Shown here one piece after another: positions 58,708 through 64,000 of a stretch of DNA of 64,000 bases. The first letter of the stretch is position 1; each line of letters begins with the position of its first letter. The stretch is taken from NCBI RefSeq assembly GCF_002836945.1, contig NZ_NIJM01000027.1, positions 1-64,000 on the forward strand, in the 5' to 3' direction. Origin of the DNA: Shewanella chilikensis. Lineage in GTDB: Bacteria > Pseudomonadota > Gammaproteobacteria > Enterobacterales > Shewanellaceae. The notes under the pieces are model-generated. The model saw nothing but the letters and a program-made list of their open reading frames with translations. It did not search any database and was not told where the DNA came from. The translations under genes were made by a program, and so were the position numbers.

Positions 58708-60207
58708 GAAACAGATATTGGCCAGCTGTACAAAGTGACTAAAACTATCAAAGTCGTCGGGATAAATATCCCGGCCAGAACTGGCTCTGTCAGCGTAATA
58801 GACGCCTATCACCTTATTATCCACCTGTAACGGTGCCAGCAAAAAACCACTGGCGGGGACTTTTCTCGCCAGTTGTTCACCGAGCACGGCTTGATCAGCG
58901 CCCTCGCCCTGCCAGACAAGGCGCTGATTTTCGATGCAATCCTTCAGCAAAGTACCACGGCCTTCCAGTTCAAGAACAAAGTCATTTCTCATCTCCTCGG
59001 CGCCGTCTCCAAGCGCGATCCTCGGCTGCAACATGCGCCTGCTCGGTGACAGCAAGAGCACGACGCAGCGGTCAAGACCAATACCCTCAAGTATTCCCTC
59101 CAATGCCGTGGTCACTACCTTATTGAAATCAGTCTTCTCGACGGCAAAGCCAGTCAGCTCTCTGAGTTTCTTAAGCTGGAACGCAAGATTTGCCTCGCGC
59201 ACCACAACCTCAGCCCCCCTCTCCTGCGGCAGCAACAGATCTGTGTCCGGCAGATACTCGATAAGCACCTTGGCGCCATAGGCTTCGGCCAACTTAACAG
59301 TAGCGTTGGAGCAGCGAAGGACCCGGCCACGAAACTCATCTGTATCCAGCTTAAGCATATCGGCGGCTTGTTTAAGGCGCCGTTCCAGCTCCTCGGGTTT
59401 GAGTGCGGCTCCGGCCAGCGCTTCACTGAGTTTATTGGCCAGAAAAATACTGCGAATTTCCGGCGTGCGTTCATCGGGATTGCTGAGCGACTTGCACAAG
59501 AGCTCACCCAGGCCCCAACTGCGGGCCAGCCCCTGGCTGAGCTGATTGAATGAAGCCCCGAGCGCCTCGCGCACCAGATTGAGCCTATTTACGGCATCGC
59601 TCTCGGCGCTGAGGGCTGAATCCAGCTCCTCGGCCAGCTCGGCTCCCGTGCTCCAAAAGGCACTCTCACCCAAGTGATAGAGCAGCGCGGCGATAAACAC
59701 CTCTTCCTGCAACTCCTCATCGTAACCATCGAGCATCATCTTGGCCAACATGGCGGCCTGAAACGCCAGGGCCATCAGCTTAAGTAACCTTTGATAAACC
59801 GAGGGAGTCAGATTTTTGCTTTCCAGCAAACTGGAGAGGAGCTTGGCAGTAATGCAAATATTGCGAATGGTGTCGAACCCCAATACCACGGCAGCGCGGC
59901 TGACCGTAGTGACAGGGCTTATTCCCTTGTTATAGATGGCACTGTTGGCCACCCGCAAAATACGGGAAGTGAGCGCATTGTCGTGCATTATGCTGCGCCC
60001 CAGAATCGCCATGGAGGACACATCGTCCTTGGCGAGTTTTTCCAACGTCCTTATTGTTGAGCAAAGTGCGGGCATTTCCTGATCACTGATCCTGCGGGTC
60101 CAGTAATCCATCCCCTTGTTGGCTGATTTCAAATACGACTCAACTCTTTCAGGTATTGGCCCAGCGGTGGGCTTGAGAATGGAACTCTTGTTATGAATAA
60201 AGCACAA
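58687..60207 (-). CDS. HDOD-GAF signalling protein
   Basis: A 506-residue protein. An HDOD domain covers about 40-240 (TLEKLAKDDVSSMAILGRSI, then LTSRILRVANSAIYN, and LLYHLGESAFW, where the catalytic HD residues are not conserved as in HD-GYP). A helical linker follows, and then a GAF-like domain at about 345-505 (FVLELEGRGTLLKDCIENQR and IGVYYADRAS). HDOD proteins are non-catalytic signal adaptors. The TTG at 60207 gives 506 residues; an ATG at 60111 would remove 32. It converges on the NTF2-like gene with a 21-base overlap. Confidence 0.8.
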   Translation of the reverse strand: MCFIHNKSSILKPTAGPIPERVESYLKSANKGMDYWTRRISDQEMPALCSTIRTLEKLAKDDVSSMAILGRSIMHDNALTSRILRVANSAIYNKGISPVTTVSRAAVVLGFDTIRNICITAKLLSSLLESKNLTPSVYQRLLKLMALAFQAAMLAKMMLDGYDEELQEEVFIAALLYHLGESAFWSTGAELAEELDSALSAESDAVNRLNLVREALGASFNQLSQGLARSWGLGELLCKSLSNPDERTPEIRSIFLANKLSEALAGAALKPEELERRLKQAADMLKLDTDEFRGRVLRCSNATVKLAEAYGAKVLIEYLPDTDLLLPQERGAEVVVREANLAFQLKKLRELTGFAVEKTDFNKVVTTALEGILEGIGLDRCVVLLLSPSRRMLQPRIALGDGAEEMRNDFVLELEGRGTLLKDCIENQRLVWQGEGADQAVLGEQLARKVPASGFLLAPLQVDNKVIGVYYADRASSGRDIYPDDFDSFSHFVQLANICFSVAFRH

Positions 60208-60241
60208 ACTTCAAAAAAATAACACAATTACAACAAAAAAA

Positions 60242-60260
60242 GGCGACTCAATGAGTCGCC
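60242..60260 (-). terminator. Terminator of aceBA
   Basis: GGCGACTCA and TGAGTCGCC form a tight hairpin (7-9 bp), followed on the minus strand by seven T, about 110 bases past the aceA stop. Confidence 0.85.
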
Positions 60261-60368
60261 AAAACACAAGCAACAAGGCTCAAATGACTGGGAAGTCACA
60301 AATTACCCCCGAAAATGGCGTAGGTTCATTTCCGGGGAAGTGGCGCCCGAGGACGCCAACACAGGGGA

Positions 60369-61691
60369 TTAAAATTGCTCTTCTTCGGTCGAACCGCTCA
60401 GAGCCGTGACAGAGGACTGGCCGCCCTGGATAACATTGGTCACCTGATCAAAGTAACCTGTACCCACTTCCTGCTGATGCGCCACAAAGGTATATCCCTT
60501 CTGCGCAGCAGCGAATTCGGCTTCCTGAACCTTCTCAACATAGTGCTTCATGCCTTCGCCACGGGCATAGTCGTAGGCGAGATCGAACATGTTGTACCAC
60601 ATGTTGTGAATACCGGCCAAAGTGATGAACTGGTACTTGTAGCCCATGTTGGCAAGCTCCTGTTGGAACTTGGCAATGGTGGCGTCATCCAGGTTCTTCT
60701 TCCAGTTGAACGAAGGTGAACAGTTATAGGCCAACAGTTGATCCGGATACTGGGCATGGATGGCTTCGGCAAAGCGGCGCGCCTCTTCCAGATCCGGCTT
60801 GGCGGTTTCACACCAGATAAGGTCGGCATAAGGTGCGTAGGCAAGCCCGCGGGAAATAGCCTGATCCAAACCAGCTTTCACCCGGTAGAAACCTTCCTGG
60901 GTACGCTCTCCGGTGATGAAGTCGCGATCATAGGGGTCGCAATCTGAGGTCAGCAGATCAGCGGCGTTGGCATCGGTACGGGCAATCACCAGAGTATCCA
61001 CTCCGGATACGTCGGCTGCCAGACGGGCCGCCACCAGCTTCTGTACCGCTTCCTGAGTCGGCACCAAAACCTTACCGCCCATGTGACCACATTTTTTCAC
61101 CGAGGCCAGCTGATCTTCGAAGTGCACCCCGGCGGCGCCGGCATCTATCATGGACTTCATCAGCTCATAGGCGTTCAGTACGCCACCGAATCCGGCTTCG
61201 GCATCGGCCACAATCGGCAGGAAGTAATCGACATAACCCTCATCTTCCGGGTTTTTACCCTGGTTCCACTGGATCTGATCGGCGCGGCGGAAGGAGTTAT
61301 TTATTCGCCCCACCACGGCAGGCACGGAGTTGGCCGGATAGAGTGACTGATCCGGATACATGGTGCCCGCCAGGTTGGCATCGGCCGCCACCTGCCAGCC
61401 TGAAAGGTAGATAGCCTCGATACCGGCCTTGGCCTGCTGCACGGCCTGACCGCCGGTCAAAGCCCCGAGAGAGTTGACATAACCCTTCTTGGCGCTGCCG
61501 TTAACCAGCTCCCACAACTTGGCTGCGCCGCGCTTGGCGATGGTGTTTTCAGGAACCACTGAACCGCGCAATGCCACAACTTCTTCGGCGGTAAATGGAC
61601 GGCGAACGCCCTGCCAACGTGGATTTTCAGCCCAATCCTTTTTCAAAGCTTCTATCTGCGCCTGACGTGAATTCTGTGTTGCCTTGGTCAT
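60369..61691 (-). CDS. aceA: Isocitrate lyase
   Basis: A 440-residue enzyme that cleaves isocitrate to glyoxylate and succinate, the first step of the glyoxylate shunt. The catalytic signature [17 protein letters not shown] (about 188-205) contains the active Cys, and [15 protein letters not shown] binds the metal. The length matches E. coli AceA (434). It follows aceB on the same strand with about 73 bases between, in operon order aceB-aceA; no aceK follows. Confidence 0.97.
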   Translation of the reverse strand: MTKATQNSRQAQIEALKKDWAENPRWQGVRRPFTAEEVVALRGSVVPENTIAKRGAAKLWELVNGSAKKGYVNSLGALTGGQAVQQAKAGIEAIYLSGWQVAADANLAGTMYPDQSLYPANSVPAVVGRINNSFRRADQIQWNQGKNPEDEGYVDYFLPIVADAEAGFGGVLNAYELMKSMIDAGAAGVHFEDQLASVKKCGHMGGKVLVPTQEAVQKLVAARLAADVSGVDTLVIARTDANAADLLTSDCDPYDRDFITGERTQEGFYRVKAGLDQAISRGLAYAPYADLIWCETAKPDLEEARRFAEAIHAQYPDQLLAYNCSPSFNWKKNLDDATIAKFQQELANMGYKYQFITLAGIHNMWYNMFDLAYDYARGEGMKHYVEKVQEAEFAAAQKGYTFVAHQQEVGTGYFDQVTNVIQGGQSSVTALSGSTEEEQF

Positions 61692-61764
61692 TTTGACTCT
61701 CCTTCGTAGGGTAATTTGGCAGCCACCCAGCCCCCGCGGGCGGCCGCCGTTAATGGTTATGGGG

Positions 61765-63375
61765 TTATCGGGTAAGCAGCTCGTAGCCCGGCAAGGTCAG
61801 GAAAGTCACCAGCTCATCGGCTGTGGTGATCTCTTCCAATAAGCTTGCTGCCTGCTTGAATTGGCCGTTATCGAAACGCTCGCTGCCGAGCTCTTCACGC
61901 ACATTGGCCAACTCCTCTTTCAACATGGCGCTGAATAGTGCCTTGGTCACCGGCTTGCCGTTGGAAAGCTTTTGCCCGTGCTGGATCCATTGCCAGATAG
62001 AGGCGCGGCTGATTTCCGCTGTGGCTGCGTCTTCCATCAAGCCATAGATGGGCACACAACCATTGCCGCCAATCCAGGCTTCTATGTACTGCAGTGCAAT
62101 ACGGATATTGAGTCGCATCCCCTCTTCGGTGCGCTCACCATCACAGGGTTTGAGCAGCTCGGCCGCCAGGATGGGTGCGTCCACATCGCGGGTGATATGC
62201 AGCTGGTTGGCGTGCTCTTCACCTATATATTCGTTGAAAATCCCCATGGCGGTATCGGCCAGGCCAGGGTGCGCCACCCAGGTGCCGTCATGGCCGTTTC
62301 GGGCCTCAAGCTCTTTGTCCTTGCGAACCCGCTCCAGCACCTGGGCATTAGTTTGCGGATCCTTGGCGGGAATAAAGGCTGCCATGCCGCCCATCGCCAG
62401 GGCGCCGCGCTTGTGGCAGGTCTTGATCAGCAGGCGTGAATAGGCGCTGAGAAACGGCTTATCCATGGTCACTTGTTGGCGGTCCGGCAAAATACGATCG
62501 GGATGCTTCTTCAAGGTTTTGATATAGCTGAAAATGTAATCCCAACGGCCACAATTGAGCGCCACTATGTTGGAGCGAAGCTCATAGAGGATCTCCTCCA
62601 TCTCGAACACGGCCGGCAGAGTTTCAATCAGACAGGTGCACTTGATGGTGCCGCTCTGCAGGCAGAAACGCTCTTCGGCGAAGGCAAACACCTTGGCCCA
62701 CCAGCGCGCCTCAAGATGGCTCTCGAGCTTGGGAATATAGAAGTAAGGTCCGCTACCCTTGGCTAGCAGTTGGCGATAGTTATGGTAGAAGTACAAAGCA
62801 AAGTCGAATAAGCAGCCGGGAATAGGCTTACCGTTGAATTCGACATGCGCCTCCGGCAGGTGCAGCCCCCGCACCCTGGCAATCAATACCGCAGGGTTGG
62901 CCTGCAATTGATAGTGTTTGCCGGTTTCCGGCGCGGTGAAGTCAATTTCACCGCGGACGGCGTCACGCAGATTGATTTGACCCTCGACCACCTTCTGCCA
63001 GCTGGGTGCCAGCGAATCTTCGAAGTCAGCCATAAAGACTTTTACATTGGCGTTGAGCGCATTGATGATCATCTTGCGATCCACAGGCCCGGTGATCTCG
63101 ACCCGTCTATCTTTAAGATCCGCCGGTATACCGCGAATTTGCCAATCACCATCTCGAATGGCTCGGGTTTGCGGTAAAAAGTCCGGCAACTCGCCATCGT
63201 CTATCCGCTGCTGACGTTGCTCACGCTTTTCCAACAAGCTGGTCACTTCCGGAGCAAACTCCCGACACAGAGCCTCGAGGAAGTTGAGCGCACCTTCAGT
63301 AAAAAGGCTCTGCTGCTGTGGTATTTCGGCCCCCTTTATACTGAGCCCTTGCTGTGCGACTGTCTCTGCTATCAT
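61765..63375 (-). CDS. aceB: Malate synthase A
   Basis: A 536-residue enzyme that condenses glyoxylate and acetyl-CoA to malate. Family segments include [36 protein letters not shown] and [15 protein letters not shown], with the catalytic Asp/Glu residues in place. GGGAG precedes the ATG at 63375. It is the first gene of aceBA. Its promoter region is the 622-base divergent gap to the right. Confidence 0.96.
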   Translation of the reverse strand: MIAETVAQQGLSIKGAEIPQQQSLFTEGALNFLEALCREFAPEVTSLLEKREQRQQRIDDGELPDFLPQTRAIRDGDWQIRGIPADLKDRRVEITGPVDRKMIINALNANVKVFMADFEDSLAPSWQKVVEGQINLRDAVRGEIDFTAPETGKHYQLQANPAVLIARVRGLHLPEAHVEFNGKPIPGCLFDFALYFYHNYRQLLAKGSGPYFYIPKLESHLEARWWAKVFAFAEERFCLQSGTIKCTCLIETLPAVFEMEEILYELRSNIVALNCGRWDYIFSYIKTLKKHPDRILPDRQQVTMDKPFLSAYSRLLIKTCHKRGALAMGGMAAFIPAKDPQTNAQVLERVRKDKELEARNGHDGTWVAHPGLADTAMGIFNEYIGEEHANQLHITRDVDAPILAAELLKPCDGERTEEGMRLNIRIALQYIEAWIGGNGCVPIYGLMEDAATAEISRASIWQWIQHGQKLSNGKPVTKALFSAMLKEELANVREELGSERFDNGQFKQAASLLEEITTADELVTFLTLPGYELLTR

Positions 63376-63997
63376 CTTGCTGTCTCCCTGGGAGGCAGAT
63401 TAAAGCCTGCCAAACCCTGCAAATGTTCATTTCGTACTAAAACCTATCGATAAACATTTGTATTTGCAACAGTCGGAATGTTGAAAAAACCATCAAAAGC
63501 TAGGCTTTAACTTGACTCGAAATTGGTATGACCAAGTAAAAAAACAGAATACAATCACTTGTTTTTAAAGCAAAAAATATTACACCACAAAGACTCAATC
63601 TGCGGATTACAGAAAAATGTCAGACAACTTGACCACACAAAAGCCAAAGTAATTTATTACGTAATTAAATAACAATGAGGAAGAATTAATTTCCAAAAAA
63701 TATCAGTAAAACTTAGGTCTAATCCGCGAATATCCGTTTCGAACTCTCGTCAGGGTCAACTTTAAATAACCAACAAAAACAAATAGCTAACAAAAGCGCA
63801 ACCACAACAGACATTAAACGACCGTTTAAATCTTACCTTTACGTAAAGGTTAAAATTAAATGTGATCAAGATCCGTTTTTCACGACTTGCGTATAGTGAT
63901 CAACACAGACAGATACTTTGGTCAGTCTGATAAAAAAAACGATTTTTTTTAAATTTTTTTCAAAAACTTGCCTCTTTAAGCCCTAGGAAGCGGATCC
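63376..63997. promoter_or_regulatory. Divergent regulatory region upstream of aceBA
   Basis: A 622-base, very AT-rich region with no gene. A plus-strand ATG after AGGAAG ends exactly at the window edge (63998-64000) and is probably the start of a divergent gene. Two palindromes lie in it: TTAAACGACCGTTTAA (63814-63829), resembling AAAC-N4-GTTT sites bound by PsrA-type fatty-acid regulators, and ACCTTTACGTAAAGGT (63835-63850), a perfect 16-base palindrome with TTTACG half-sites like LiuR sites. Both are closer to the divergent gene than to aceB. Confidence 0.45.
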
Positions 63998-64000
63998 ATG

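Overview
The window looks like chromosome from a gammaproteobacterium, most likely Shewanella. This is inferred from gene content and order (rlmN-pilF-rodZ-ispG-hisS-yfgM-bamB-der, guaBA, xseA, cysB/topA, astB, an NrfJ-like secreted protein, aceBA), not from a marker gene. No rRNA, tRNA or CRISPR array was seen.

Region 1 (1-5061) is accessory or decaying DNA. It holds an IS5-type transposase remnant, an ECF-like sigma factor followed by a membrane-anchored Ser/Thr kinase, and a broken katG whose frameshift falls in the distal catalytic His codon. Region 2 (5062-15506) is core: rfbC, an NlpE-like lipoprotein, a UDP-GlcA epimerase with ugd, cysB, a small membrane protein, topA and astB.

Region 3 (about 15507-33280) is a defence island, entirely on the minus strand apart from IS debris. 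Five tightly packed genes encode a C5-cytosine methyltransferase, two large proteins without recognisable domains, a 1980-residue helicase with a DUF1998-type C-terminus, and a Cas4/RecB-like nuclease. The first four match the layout known for Druantia type II (druM-druF-druG-druE); the nuclease is an extra, tightly coupled fifth gene. Downstream is an AbiE-like pair (regulator and nucleotidyltransferase) with its own promoter and a CATGAAC operator. The guaA-side edge has IS3 and IS30 fragments and a P4-type integrase cut off after its first catalytic Arg motif, so the island is probably no longer self-mobile.

Region 4 (33285-46889) is housekeeping: guaBA, xseA, der, and the rlmN-to-bamB operon. 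Region 5 (47092-58707) mixes a CNNM-like transporter, a UshA-like phosphoesterase with no signal peptide, a LysR/DoxX/pirin cluster, several GNAT enzymes, a MerR pseudogene, an orphan ParA-type ATPase with a small basic partner, mtfA and an NTF2-like secreted protein. Region 6 (58687-64000) has an HDOD-GAF protein and the glyoxylate shunt operon aceBA. The long divergent region upstream of aceB carries two palindromes that may be regulator sites.
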